In this document: in pieces, positions 11,199 to 21,503 of the stretch
How the letters are laid out: every line of letters starts with the position of its first letter
How positions within the stretch are numbered: the first letter of the stretch is position 1
Source: Rhineura floridana
Taxonomy: Eukaryota > Chordata > Lepidosauria > Squamata > Rhineuridae
Reading direction: 5' to 3'
Assembly: GCF_030035675.1 (NCBI RefSeq)
Contig: NC_084495.1
Location: 11,129,001-11,193,000 of the forward strand
DNA: 64,000 bases
Made by a program: the position numbers and the translations under genes
The notes under the pieces: generated by a model
Database searches by the model: none
What the model was told of the DNA's origin: nothing
Seen by the model: the letters and a program-made list of their open reading frames with translations, nothing else

Positions 11199-11328
11199 CG
11201 CTAACGAGCTTTGTGGTAGAGCACACACCTTGAAGGCAGAAGGTCTCAGCTTCCATCCCTGGGATCTCCAGGTAGGGCTGAAAAAGAATCTGGTCTGAAC
11301 CTCTGGAAAGCTATTGCCAGTCAGTACT
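11199..11328 (+). mobile_element. tRNA-derived SINE, 5' and middle part, interrupted
   Basis: The head contains GTGGTAGAGCACACACC (A-box-like) and CATCCCTGGGATCTCC (B-box side), followed by the GGTAGGGCTG body and CTATTGCCAGTCAGT. The tail resumes at about 11484 (GTAGGCAATACTGAGC) after a palindromic MITE. Other members: 23330-23456, 26127-26240, 46410-46568, 54349-54525 (+), and 31640-31738, 32976-33158 (-). Confidence 0.65.
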
Positions 11329-11350
11329 GGAGACCAGGGACAGCCAGTGT

Positions 11351-11480
11351 GATGCACTCCTGTTGTTGGACTATAGCTCCAACAAGCACGGCCTATGGGC
11401 AGGGATGATGGGAGCTGTAGTCCTACAACTTCGGACAGCTCCTACAACTTCTGGAGGGCACCACATTGGCTACTGCTGGT
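11351..11480. mobile_element. Palindromic hAT-like MITE (worn copy) inside a SINE
   Basis: It contains TTGTTGGACTATAGCTCC and GGGAGCTGTAGTCCTACA in opposite orientation, as in the clear copy at 5937-6074. It splits the tRNA-derived SINE whose parts flank it (11199-11328 and 11484-11530). The target duplication is not clear. Confidence 0.55.
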
Positions 11481-11483
11481 GTA

Positions 11484-11530
11484 GGCAATACTGAGCTAAA
11501 TGACCATTCAAGACAGCTTCCGATGTCATG
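11484..11530 (+). mobile_element. tRNA-derived SINE, 3' part
   Basis: GTAGGCAATACTGAGCTAAA and CAGCTTCCGATGTC match the SINE tail seen at 46510-46568 and 47238-47263. Confidence 0.55.
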
Positions 11531-11727
11531 ACAAGATGACAGCCGTGGCTGATGCGCATTTGAAGCCCGCTATGTGTGCTTTCATAGGCAATGTTCTGCT
11601 TTGTCAGAACAGCAGCATTGGAAGCAACCCCTTGTTGATAATTCAACACAGCCAAAGTGGTCTACAAAGTGATTATTTTCAGGCAGAAGAGTTGGAAGCG
11701 TCAAACACCTCCCCCAATAGTAATTTA

Positions 11728-12062
11728 GGCCATATCCACACTATACATTTAAAGCACTATGATATCACTTTAACCGCTATGGCTTCCCCCAAAGCATCCT
11801 GGGAACTGCAGTTTGTGAAGGGTGCTGAGAACTGGGAGGAGATGCCCCTATTCCCTTCATGGAGCTACAATTTCCAGAGCAGTGTAACAATCAGTGCCTC
11901 TTCCCAGGGAACTCTGAGAATTGTAGCTGTATGAGGGGAATAGGGGTGTCTCCTAACAACCCTCAGCACCCTTAATAAACTACAGTTCCCAGGATGCTCT
12001 AGGGGAGGCTATACCTGTCAAAGTGGAGCAAAGGCGCTCTAATAGTATGGCGCAGATGTGAC
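11728..12062. mobile_element. Foldback MITE (CTTCCCCCAAAGCATCCTGG family)
   Basis: The ends (GGCCATATCCACAC and GCGCAGATGTGAC) are roughly complementary, and internal arms pair: CATCCTGGGAACTGCAG against CTACAGTTCCCAGGATG. Close relatives are at 33765-34050 and 45715-46052, and partial ones at 6795-6912 and 60937-61096. Confidence 0.65.
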
Positions 12063-12064
12063 TT

Positions 12065-12465
12065 TAATGAGCGCTTAGGCCTAGTTCTTAGCAGATAAAG
12101 TGGTATACCTCTTTCTGGACTATACCACTGTGAGTGGAAGGGGTTTTTTTTGGAAAGTGTACAGTACTTGTATTATTGTTATTATTCCAAAAAAGGTGAG
12201 CTATCTTTTGTATTTGTGATGAGAAAGGTAGGACACAGACTGTGTATTTATTTGTCTGATAATGACTTTTTAAGGATAAGCAAGCTGCAATATAGTGAGT
12301 TTGCTTAAGATTAACAAATATACACTGTAGTCCAGGTTTAGGCTGGGTTTTTCTCTGTCCCCTTCCCACAACACATACTTGTAACCATTATTTATGTATT
12401 TGTTCTATCAGTTTTATAAGGTAATAAACTTGACATTGTTCCAAACAGGAAGGTTTCCTTCATGT
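12065..12465. other. No recognised feature
   Basis: AT-rich sequence with no confident feature. Confidence 0.4.
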
Positions 12466-12466
12466 T

Positions 12467-12838
12467 ATTGTTGTTATGTGCCTTCAAGTCGATTATGACT
12501 TATGGCGACCCTATGAATCAGCGACCTCCAATAGCATCTGTCATGAACCACACTGTTCAGATCTTGTAAGTTCAGGTCTGTGGCTGCCTTTATGGAATCA
12601 ATACATCTCTTGTTTGGCCTTCCTCTTTTTCTACTCCCTTCTGTTTTTCCAAGCATTATTGTTTTTTCTAGTGAATCATGTCTTCTCAAGATGTGTCCAA
12701 AGTATGATAACCTCAGTTTCATCATTTTGGTTTCTAGTTATAGTCCTGGTTTAATTTGTTCTAAGACCCAATCCCTTGTCTTTTTTGAGGACCATGGTAT
12801 GCACAAAGCTCTCCAATACCACATTTCAAATTAGTTGA
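12467..12838 (-). mobile_element. BovB (RTE clade) LINE 3' end
   Basis: The minus strand has an open frame (12474-12725) reading LSYFGHILRRHDSLEKTIML, followed by a GKTEGSRKRGRP block and ending ...HRVAISHNRLEG. This is the C-terminal end of the BovB/RTE reverse-transcriptase protein. It is followed by the BovB tail GGTCGCCATAAGTCATAATCG and a (CAA)-type end. The copy is strongly 5' truncated: only about 84 codons remain. The same tail is used by the SINEs at 14457-14699 and 22911-23127, so BovB is the likely mover of those SINEs. Confidence 0.85.
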
Positions 12839-12943
12839 TTTTTCTCTTTTCCACTTTTTTCACTTTCATGGGATGGGCCTAATTTGTGTTTCATTGTCTT
12901 CCTGTTTCATTGGAGAAATTATTTAGTATATTCATATTTGCTT

Positions 12944-12996
12944 AAGAACGAATGAATGGCCCTGCTGCATCAGGCCAAAGGCCCATTTAGTGCAGC
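12944..12996 (-). mobile_element. CR1 3' end, part 1 (split by hAT-like insertion)
   Basis: TTAAGAACGAATGAATGGCC then GCATCAGGCCAAAGGCCC is the CR1 terminus read backwards. It continues at 14272 as CAGCATCCTGTTCTTACC. Confidence 0.6.
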
Positions 12997-14271
12997 CAGG
13001 CCCGGTGCCAGAGGGTGGCCAGGTTGGGCCTGGCCTAGGGTCCCTGTGGCCCAGAGGGACCCCTGAAGGGCCCCTCCTTAGAGTAAAAGGATAGTGCTCC
13101 TGTTCCGTGATCCGCAGCAGTGTTGGGTCCTGCAACCTAATGCTGCTGCTGATCACAGAGAGGAAACTCCCAGGCACCCCCTTATCCAGACAGCTTAGGC
13201 TTCAAGATGCCCACTTTGATGTCCCTGTATATATATAATACTGTAAATATGGTAAGTGCGGGTTTATTAGAGTAAATGAGGTAAGTGGACTGAGTGAGAG
13301 GGGGTGTACATGGGTTGGAATGTTGATGAGTGTTGTATTATGATTGGCTGAGCGCTTGAGTGTCTGAAGGTATAAATGAGAGGATGACAGTTGGGGCGGA
13401 GTTTGTTGGTTGGTTCTGGGTTTTGGAGGGGTGGATTGGATTAGGCGGGTAGTGAGGCAGGTTATTGACGACTAGAAACATAAAGAGTAACGCATCTTAT
13501 GAAACCACATGCTTGTTGACTATACCTTTAAGTAATCTCTTTATTCCCTGTGTATATAAATAAATATTTCTTGGTTTACCAGAACTCCTGATCCTTTGCT
13601 GGGTTTCACAGACCAGAAGGGTGGGCAGGGCATATACCAAGGTTGGGAAACAGTATCAATGGTGGCAGGGGTGAAGAGATAGTGTAACATCATCAGGTAT
13701 CCAGAGCAACCCAGGGCTGTATTCTTTATAGGCACAAAGATACAGGGGGGTTGTGGCCTGCAAGTGCACCCAGACACAACGTATCAATAAGCCAGGAGGA
13801 GACTAACACACAGTCTCAAGGCAATATTGTTTACAGGGAGTGTCTGGTGGTGCTGCCTAGCAGTGGGATCTTGTGAGATCTTTGCGAGAGCCGGGGAGAG
13901 AAATGTTTTGAGAGCAGGACCCCGAGGTGGGACCGTGACAAGGCGGTGACCACAGGAAGGGGCCTGACACCCACACACGTGCCCCACCTACCTCTCCTGT
14001 CAGTGTGAACATTTGTGTTCATGCCTGCCATCACCCAAGATGGTGGCAGGGGCTTCCCTAAGGGTCTGACATCTCCACCACTATCTTGGTTGATGGTAGG
14101 CATGCAAGCTATGTGCACATATCTTTCAGACAACACAAGAGGTGGGTGGGATGTGTGGGTGGGCTTATTAGCCCAATGCCACCTGTATCAGGAGTGGGTG
14201 TTGGGCTAAGACACTGCAGGCCCAGGGCAGGCTGGTGCCCAAGGGCCCAGTCATGCCTGGCATCAGACCTG
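12997..14271. mobile_element. Non-autonomous hAT-like element, 1.27 kb, inside a CR1 end
   Basis: An exact 8-bp duplication, AGTGCAGC, flanks it at 12989-12996 and 14272-14279. The ends (CAGGCCCGGTGCCAGA and TGCCTGGCATCAGACCTG) are imperfect inverted repeats beginning with CAG. The two outer flanks join to form a continuous CR1 3' end, which confirms the insertion. I see no transposase. The interior holds an LTR-like stretch (about 13224-13610) and anonymous sequence. Confidence 0.75.
13224..13610 (+). mobile_element. Possible solo LTR-like fossil
   Basis: The stretch has promoter-like and poly(A)-like signals in LTR order: a TATA-type box (GGTATAAATGAG) and, about 180 bp on, AATAAATATTTC, ending near GGGTTTCACA. 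No internal genes were seen and no target duplication was proven. It is old and non-coding. It may equally be an ordinary part of the surrounding hAT-like element. Confidence 0.25.
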
Positions 14272-14456
14272 AGTGCAGCATCCTGTTCTTACCAGGGTTT
14301 CTTCTAAGCATTTTCCCCCCTGCTGCCCACCCTCAAACTAGTTCAGTAATTAGTCCCATAATATAAAGGTTATAAAGATTTGAAAGGAACATTATTTATC
14401 TTAATTTTCTATTTCTTTTTAGTGTTTCTCATCTGTTTCTTTTTTAGAAATTGCCT

Positions 14457-14699
14457 GTTGTTGTTATATGCCTTCAAGTTGGCTACAACTTATGGCAACC
14501 CTATGAATCTTTTTCTGGATACATTCATAGGGTTGTCATGGTAAGAAGTATTCAGAGGTGGTTTACCACTGCCTTCCTCTAAGCCTACAGCACCGGTATT
14601 CCCAGGCAGTCTCCCATCCAAGTACTAACCAGGCCTGTCCCTGCTTAGCTTCTGAGATCAGACGAGATTGGGTGTGTTCAGGGCCGCCTGGTCATAGGC
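14457..14699 (-). mobile_element. 5S-rRNA-derived SINE with BovB-type tail
   Basis: On the minus strand the 5' part is a near copy of 5S ribosomal RNA: CTGATCTCAGAAGCTAAGCA, GGCCTGGTTAGTACTTGG, GATGGGAGACTGCC and GGGAATACCGGTGCTGTAGG are all visible, including the internal promoter region. It is followed by the SINE body (GAGGAAGGCAGTGGTAAACC) and the BovB-like tail ending in (ACAACAACA). A target duplication, AGAAATT(G/A)CCT, flanks it at 14446-14456 and 14700-14710 with one mismatch, so the insertion is complete. This matches the known 5S-Sauria class of squamate SINEs. It is not a working 5S gene. Confidence 0.88.
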
Positions 14700-14819
14700 A
14701 GAAATTACCTAGCTCCTTATTAAATCCCATATGCTCACTTGCACAAAAGCTTATTTCACACTGCAGGGTTTTTTTATCATGGCACAAAATGTGTCTAGCT
14801 GCACATTAGAATTAACCCT

Positions 14820-15020
14820 GGCTCTTACAGTGGCCAACCCAATGCCTCTGGGAAGCCCATAAGCAGGACATGAGTACAACAACACTCTTTCCACTTATGG
14901 CTTCCAGCCCTCCTCCAACAATGGAAGTAACACATAGTCATGGATAGGCTTATCCTTGCATTTCTCTATCCAAATTGGTGGTTATGACTACATCCTGTGA
15001 AAGTGTTCCTGTTTTATTTG
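14820..15020 (-). mobile_element. CR1 LINE 3' end fragment (old)
   Basis: CTTACAGTGGCCAACCC, AAGCAGGACATGAGTACAAC and AACACTCTTTCCACTTATGG follow the CR1 3' end order seen at 1632-1915, in the same reversed orientation. Confidence 0.6.
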
Positions 15021-15035
15021 TAAGATGCTTACAAA

Positions 15036-15166
15036 CAGGGTTCGCCAATCTGGCACCCTCCAGAAGTTGTTGGGCTCCACTCCCACCAACTCCAGCCAAC
15101 ATGGCCAATGGTCAAGGGCTGACAGGAGCTGTAGTCCAATGACATCTGGAGAGTTGTCTACTCTTG
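15036..15166. mobile_element. Palindromic hAT-like MITE
   Basis: It begins CAGGGTTCGCCAATCTGG, with complementary central arms (CTCCACTCCCACCAAC and CAGGAGCTGTAGTCC). The flanking octamers CTTACAAA and CTTAGGAA match at 6 of 8 positions, a worn 8-bp duplication. Confidence 0.7.
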
Positions 15167-15442
15167 CTTAGGAATATAGGTAGAGCTCTGGAGAATCAGA
15201 CCAAAGGCTTATCCTGCCCAGCAGCCTGTGTGCCACAATGGCCAATTTAGGGCCCTCTGTAAGGATTTCCCTTGAAAGCACCCTTGAATTTAGAAGGCCA
15301 TATGCCAGGAAGTTACAAAGTGCAAGCAGTCACTGTCTCTCTGCTTATGAATTTCCCAGCTGAGAATTCCACACATTTTATTAGTTTATTTTCACCAGAA
15401 AAAGACTCTGAGACCAAGCTGGTTGCATTACTTCTGTTATAG

Positions 15443-15582
15443 CAGGTGTACGAAATCTTTGGACCTCCAGATGTTGCTGAACTACAACTCCCATCAGCAC
15501 CAGCAAGTATGGCAAATGGTCCAGGATGATAGGAGTTATAGTTCAGCAACATCTGGAGAGCCAAAGGTTCCTCGCACTCCTG
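15443..15582. mobile_element. Palindromic hAT-like MITE
   Basis: The arms are GGACCTCCAGATGTTGCTGA...CTACAACTCCCATCAGC against GGAGTTATAGTTCAGCAACA...CTCTGGAGAGCC. It is a member of the same family as 5937-6074. No clear duplication. Confidence 0.7.
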
Positions 15583-15599
15583 TAAAGGAGAAAGGCCGC

Positions 15600-15800
15600 T
15601 GTAAATCTAAAACTCACCAGGAGGTGATCTGACCATGACACAGGGACTATTTTAATGCCCACATCTTCAGATCACCCTCACCCTGCCCTGAGAAAACCAA
15701 ATCCAGAATGTGACTGAACCAGAGCCAGACTATCTATCAAAATTTACCATGGCTCAACTTGGAGGTGTGCCTGGCCTCCATCTTGTCTGAGGTCCTTTGT
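15600..15800. other. No recognised feature
   Basis: Short unassigned stretch between a MITE and an LTR-like segment. Confidence 0.4.
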
Positions 15801-15830
15801 CCAAAGTCCTTTGTCCAAAATAAAAGCAAT

Positions 15831-16378
15831 GTAACAAACAAAAGTTAATTGGAGGTGAAGAGCAAGGATGGGCCTTTGCTGAAGACTGAATGGTCAGCCT
15901 GGGTGCATCTGAAGTTGGGATATGCAAGCAAGAAACCTGCTCTACTTTGTTAAGTTAGCCTGTGAGTTAATGGACTTATTGAACGGTAAATCTGCTTATC
16001 CAAAGGGATATAGCCAAGAGAGATCCTGTGGCTATTGGAACTCTTTTCAGGAGAGGTGCCCTCCTCCTCCCCATGCTAGAGCCAAGGAGAGGCTTGTGTT
16101 TTTAATCCGGGGGGGGGAAGGCTGGGAACTGGAGACAGACAGATAGGCTTGTTTGCTCTCTGTACCCCCAAAGCTATGGAGCAAGATGTGATGGACTGTT
16201 AATGCTGTCAACCCCTCCATCTTAAGCCCAGGTTGGAATGTGTGTAAATAAAAGCCATATATCCTATAAGACACCATAGTCTCCACTGAGCTTCTTTCCA
16301 AGGAAACCAAACTGTGGGTAAGCATGGGAACCCCTAGAAGTCTCACACTGCTCGGAGATAGGGGTGGCACGCAACAAT
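15831..16378 (+). mobile_element. Possible solo LTR-like fossil
   Basis: The stretch begins near TGTAACAAAC, carries an AATAAAAGCC poly(A)-type signal near 16246 and ends GGCACGCAACA, the general shape of a long terminal repeat. There are no internal genes and no proven target duplication, so the call is tentative. It looks old and non-coding. Confidence 0.35.
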
Positions 16379-16429
16379 ATCTATAGCAAAGAGGAAACCA
16401 AACCATGCTTGCGCATGGTAAGACAATAT

Positions 16430-16735
16430 GGCTTTGTTGAAGATTTCCCCCCCACTAGCTGGATTTCCTTGAATGTTCTACGAAAGATCTGTGGATTAAG
16501 GAGCTACGGCCTATAAGAGCTATTTCAAACTGTTTCCTTCAGATCACAACTGCACCTTTGTGTTTGTTCTACTTTAGTGGGAAGCTTCAGTCAGGTGTAA
16601 CAGATGTGGACTGCTCTTTTGAAGAGAGCTGTCCACATCAACTTGTGTGATGTTCGCTAGGATGTTCGCCTTCTGTGTTCACCAAGAATCATTCCGCTTT
16701 TTTTCACAGAGGTCTGCTGATGCAAGGGGACACAC
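16430..16735. other. No recognised feature
   Basis: Nothing recognised apart from short random frames. Confidence 0.4.
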
Positions 16736-16737
16736 AG

Positions 16738-16739
<2 letters not shown>

Positions 16740-16772
<33 letters not shown>
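16740..16772. repeat. (TG)n microsatellite
   Basis: About 16 uninterrupted TG units. Confidence 0.97.
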
Positions 16773-16774
<2 letters not shown>

Positions 16775-16865
16775 AGAATTGTAGACAAGCCCCAGCAAAT
16801 GACACATTGTTTGATTAGCAGGAAATTCAGGACAGATAAAAGAAAGTGCTTCTTCACATAGCACT

Positions 16866-17233
16866 GTGGTGGGTGAGAAATTCAGTTTGGATCACATTTT
16901 AATGCAAAACTTTCTGAATTGCACTTCCTGAAACAATATGCAGATCAAAACACAGCTACCCGCCCATATTTGCACCTCTCTGAATTCTGCAGTGCAGTTC
17001 TACAACCAAAAGAAGGATATAAAACTACACATACACACATACAAAAATGCATTTTGCTGGGGGAAATTGCTTGCCAAAATGTGTATATTACGCAGAATTG
17101 TGTTGAAAATGTATAGTAGGTGAACTGCATCCTAAAATGCTGATGAATTTTCAGGCAGATTTGTTTTTCTGGAAACCATGGTGAACTTAAGGTTGGGAAA
17201 AAGAACTAAAATTAACAGATTTGTCCATCATTA
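16866..17233 (-). mobile_element. TAGGGATGG-family hAT-like element
   Basis: The start (GTGGGTGAGAAATTCAGTTT) and end (GATTTGTCCATCATTATA) mirror the family copy at 3778-4222. Shared blocks include TTTTCAGGCAGATTTG and TTGCTTGCCAAAATGTG in reverse sense. Confidence 0.6.
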
Positions 17234-17249
17234 TACAGTGCACAATTTA

Positions 17250-17340
17250 CCCATGGAATTCACTGCCACAAGAGGTGATGGACAAAGGCTTAGATAACTT
17301 TAAAATGCTTGTTAGTCATTACAGCTAATGGAGGTGGAGG
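17250..17340 (+). mobile_element. CR1 LINE fragment near the 3' end
   Basis: GGAATTCACTGCCACAAGAG followed by GTGATGGACAAAGGCTTAG resembles the CR1 C-terminal coding end. Very short. Confidence 0.45.
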
Positions 17341-17439
17341 CAAATGCAGCCTCTCAAATATGTATCCCACAACCTAAATATGATAAGGCAAAGAGGTCTG
17401 AATTCATAACATTTTCAGAAAGCCAGTGTCCTATATTAT

Positions 17440-18390
17440 CCACCATGTTGTCCTTAGAAGAGGCTTAAATCTCTATTAGCCTGTGCACACTTATGAACGA
17501 GAAAGTCTCACTGAACGATAAGGACTTGTCCTTATTAACATGTTGCCTGATGAGCATTTTATGTACTTTGCATTGTTCACTGCTTTCATTTTTTTTCCTG
17601 GTTTTAAACTGGTCAACTGCCTGCTTTGGATGGGGTTGCACTCCCCTGAAAAGGGTATTTTATCTCTGAGAGTTTTTCTTTGTAAAAAGCAACTGATAAA
17701 TGTAAATAAACACCAACACAGTGAGCCATGCTTCTGAGTAAACATGTATTGTATTGCATTGTTACTCTGCTATACTCACTGAGTGGTCTTGCTCAAGTCA
17801 TTAAGCCAAATTTGCACAATGTAATCCATGTTCCCTGAATGCATGGATGGGAGAAATGGGATTGCACCTGCTAGCTTCACCTCTGACATCTTGTGTTCAG
17901 CTGAAGATATAGTAACTGTAGCCTCTGCACATGTGCAGGGGGGGCTGCCTTTTGCACAGTTCATGATGGTGTAGTGAGAGCTTCTGTGCCTGCAATTTGG
18001 GCATGAAGTCCCAGTTCTCCAGCCCATGTCTTCACTGAATGACTGAAAAGAGTTCCGGTTTGTCTAGCCTTCCTTACAGGGCTGCCCTACAGCAACACTG
18101 CTTCTCTGAGCTCCTTGGAGGATGAGTGAAAAATAAATAAGTAGCTATACAACCCTTTTGCAGCAATGCACATATCACTTAGTGTACTTGCTTGAACCCA
18201 AGTTAGCAGCAGGACTAAAAATTGAGTCAAATGGGAAGGAATAAAACATGGTACATACAGGCCTCCATTAACAGCTATGCTTCAAACTACAGGCAAAGCA
18301 TTACATGGTTGTAGGGCTCCTCCTTAGTACAAATAACCACCACACAACACCCTCCTTTACACGAAAGGGCAGGATTATAGTAAAAAAGGT
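17440..18390. other. No recognised feature
   Basis: AT-rich anonymous sequence, no gene evidence. Confidence 0.4.
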
Positions 18391-18399
18391 TTATCAGAA

Positions 18400-18760
18400 A
18401 GAATGCCTCCTCCCACATTGACCACATTGGCGGTGCTAACATCTTCTGTGGTTCAAGGGGTGGTGGCTCCCAACTTGTGGAATGACCTTCCTTCTCTGAG
18501 GTGTATCTTGGGCCATCACCGTATGCTTTTTTGATGATTGGTAAAGACTTTACCCAGGCCTTTTGTTGAGAGGATGTCTTCCCTCCTCCTGCATTGCTGT
18601 GTGTTGCAGTACTGTCTTGTTCTTGTGTTATCCTGATGCTGATGGAGGTTGTGGTTTATTTTATTATTTTAATTGTACTTTGCACTTATTATCAATGTGA
18701 TATTTTTGTAACCTACCCTGGGAGCATTTGATGAAGGGTGGGCTATAACAGGGACAGTAG
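18400..18760 (+). mobile_element. L2-like LINE 3' end (old)
   Basis: GTGGTGGCTCCCAACTTGTGG AATGACCTTCC corresponds to the L2 C-terminal block (VVAP.LWN.LP), also seen at 42700-42740 and 49060-49095. It is followed by GACTTTACCCAGGCCTTTTG and a GGGTGGGCTATAA tail. Heavily decayed. Confidence 0.6.
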
Positions 18761-18882
18761 AGGCTGGGGGTTTCGCTGTCAGTGGGGCAGTCAATCCACT
18801 TTAGTTTTAGTCTGAACTCAGCACCTTGGACAGCTCCTTGAAAGTTTGGACTAAGACATTGGAGCCATCTGCCTCAACTGTG

Positions 18883-19186
18883 GAGGGATGTGCTAGAATT
18901 CCAAATTCCATCCAAATTTGGTACCAAATTTTCCATTAATTCACTTATTCTCTATGATTGTGCATCAGATTTTTATGTAGTGGTTTTCTATAGCTATTTT
19001 CAAAATGGATTTTATATCAATATTAAGAATAAGAATTCTATTGATATTCCTTTCATGTATTAATATTTCCTTTCATTTATTGACTTTGTTCTTGGCTAGC
19101 AGGCAAAGAATGAACTCAAATCAATACCGGCCTGTTTGGTCAACAAAATGCTTTTGAACCAGCACCAGCCAACAGATCCCATCCAT
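18883..19186 (+). mobile_element. hAT-like element, AGGGATGTG family, copy 1
   Basis: It has the same order as the clear copy at 44286-44596: AGGGATGTGCTAGAATTC, TTTTCCATTAATTCACTTA, CAAATCAATACCGGCCTGTT, GGTCAACAAAATGC and CAGATCCCATCC. It is older and less regular. Confidence 0.65.
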
Positions 19187-19189
19187 ATA

Positions 19190-20060
19190 AGTATGTATAT
19201 ATAAAATATGTTGCAGTCCTTCTTGACGACCTAGCTTTCCATATGAAAAGAGTACTTTACAATGAAGCAGGTGAAGGCTCTCCCATCTGTGACTGAAGTG
19301 ATACATCAGTGAAAGAGCCGTGCCACATTCTGTGCTTGCCTGACTGAAATCACCCATAACCCAGTTTAAGTGGAAGTACAACTTACCAAGTCTAAGGGTT
19401 TTGATTTATTTACAAACCACAAAAGCCCGCAAAGCCCTGATATTCAAGCTTTATTTGTCAACATCAGCAATAATATTTAACTCTCCCATTCTGTTGCCAT
19501 AGGCATTTGCAGAGCAGTCTTAATTCCCTCATTTACCTAGTCCTGAATAGTTCCGTGGCATCAGCATGAGTGCAGTGCAGTGCATTTTGGGATGATCATA
19601 AGTCTGTTTGCTCTGGGGTGGAAATTCAAAAGACTGCCACTTAAGTAGTCAAACGTAAGGCTTCCCTTGAGGCAAGAGGTTTATGTACCAGGCCCGGCCT
19701 ATGTTAAGAAGACTTATTTTACAACATAAAAGAGTGAACTTGTCAAGCCACTCAAAGCAGACAAACAGCATCTTGGACAGAGGCTCTTTTCCAGACTGGT
19801 TTATGATGAAGATTTATTACACTTTGGAAGTAACTCTAAATATAATCAAGACTCAGCATTAAAAAAAAAAGTGGCAGGGCCTACAGTTTGTACTACAACA
19901 GCCAATGCTGGCTGTGTTAGTTTGTGCATGAATTTAATCCCCTGCTCTGATCAGCTTTCTTACTGTTTGCGAGGTCTTGGAAATTATATATCAGCTGCTA
20001 GGGCTGTTAACCCAGCTAGTATTTTGCTGGTCCAACCACCTTTTAAAAAATCACTGTGTT
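19190..20060. other. No recognised feature
   Basis: No exon or repeat recognised. The open frame at 19871-20083 shows no motif. Confidence 0.4.
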
Positions 20061-20062
20061 GT

Positions 20063-20491
20063 GTGGGTGGAAAGATCTGTTAATTTCAGTTCTCGGAGTT
20101 TCTCATTTTGCCAATCTTAAATTAGATTCTCCGCATTTCTGCAGCAATTTACAAATTTTTCTTTTAAAAAATCCTCATGAAAATTCTTCAGCATTTTAGT
20201 CTGAATTTCTGTTAATAAACACATTTTTGTAGGCAATTTTGACTAATGCACACATTTTGGCAAGGGTGCACTTTTGTAATTTATGTTCTCCAATATATTT
20301 ATTGTATGCACACTTTCCCCTAACATACGCATTTCTGTAAGTACTGTTAGGTTGGAGAACTTCATTGCAAAATTCAGATAAGTGTGAATCTCAAAGGAAG
20401 TTGTGTTTTGGCTCTCCTGTTGTTTGAGAGAGTGTAAATTTGATAGATTCAGCTTTACTTGCAAACCAAATCCAAATTCTCCCCCATCCTA
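20063..20491 (+). mobile_element. TAGGGATGG-family hAT-like element
   Basis: It shares the internal order TTCTCATTTTGCCAATCT, CCTCATGAAAATTCTTC, GGTTGGAGAACTTCATTG and TTCTCCCCCATCCTAG with 3778-4222. Confidence 0.7.
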
Positions 20492-21503
20492 GCCTCTACA
20501 AGTGCCAGTGCTCGGGAATTCTAAGAAACAAAACAAGCAGTGCAGTTTTGAAAGGTGCAGTTCACCATCTTGATTCAAAATGGCATCCAATTATATCCAA
20601 ACATAGACAAAAGTCTGTTCTTTGATCTCAGGAACCATTACGCAAAACTGGGTTATAATATCTTAAGAGATGTCCAAATGCAGAGGAAACAAACAACTTT
20701 CCAAAATATATAGCAGAGCTGGACTTCCGGGAAGGGTGACTTCGCTTGTGCCTGCTTTTTGAGACGAGCTCTCGTCTCAGAAGGAGCTTTTTCAGATTAA
20801 ATCAGTCAGAACGTTCTTTTTGACTGGTGAAGATTCTCTCCCGGGCAGGGAGAAACGTAGAGATTAACCATAAAAGCCTGTTTTTGTTTGGGAGGACTGG
20901 ATCTCATTAATTTATGAGAGAAAGTTCAGCCAGCAATGCCGGAGGACGTCCATCAAGCTCTAACTGATTAAGCGACACGTTTATCTTTTCTTTAAAGAGG
21001 AACGGACTTAAACAAGCAAGCATCCTTCTTTCTATCTTTCATTTGGTTTAAATCGTTGCTGCAAAAAGAGATTTGTCAATGAATCAGCTATAAAGATCTT
21101 CTGGGTGAGTTAAAACTCTTCTCCTTTATTCACGAAACTAAGGAGGAAAGAAATTGAAAAAACCTATCTTAGTTTTTATTGCAAAAAGCTGGCCTGGAAG
21201 TGCATTCTAAAGATACAAACGGAAGAGGGATTTCTATTTCGAGCAGGGAAAAAAATAAATAAATTTGATTTATGAACTTTGGAGCATTATATGTCTGGGA
21301 CTATTCTCTTTTTGGTCTATTTCATTTTGACGAATCTACTTGTTCACGACGCCACTAACTCTTTTGAAGCTGGGAACTAAATTTGTTTTGTATTCCTGAA
21401 CATAAGAGATTAGGCAGGCTGTACTGTCTACACTGTGACTTCATCGAGCCTGGAATATTAACCCAATTGTGACTGAAATAATTTTTGTTTTTGTGGTTTT
21501 AAA

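Noticed and set aside
14580-14699. 5S ribosomal RNA gene
   Set aside because: It is joined to a SINE body and BovB tail with a target duplication, so it is a 5S-derived SINE.
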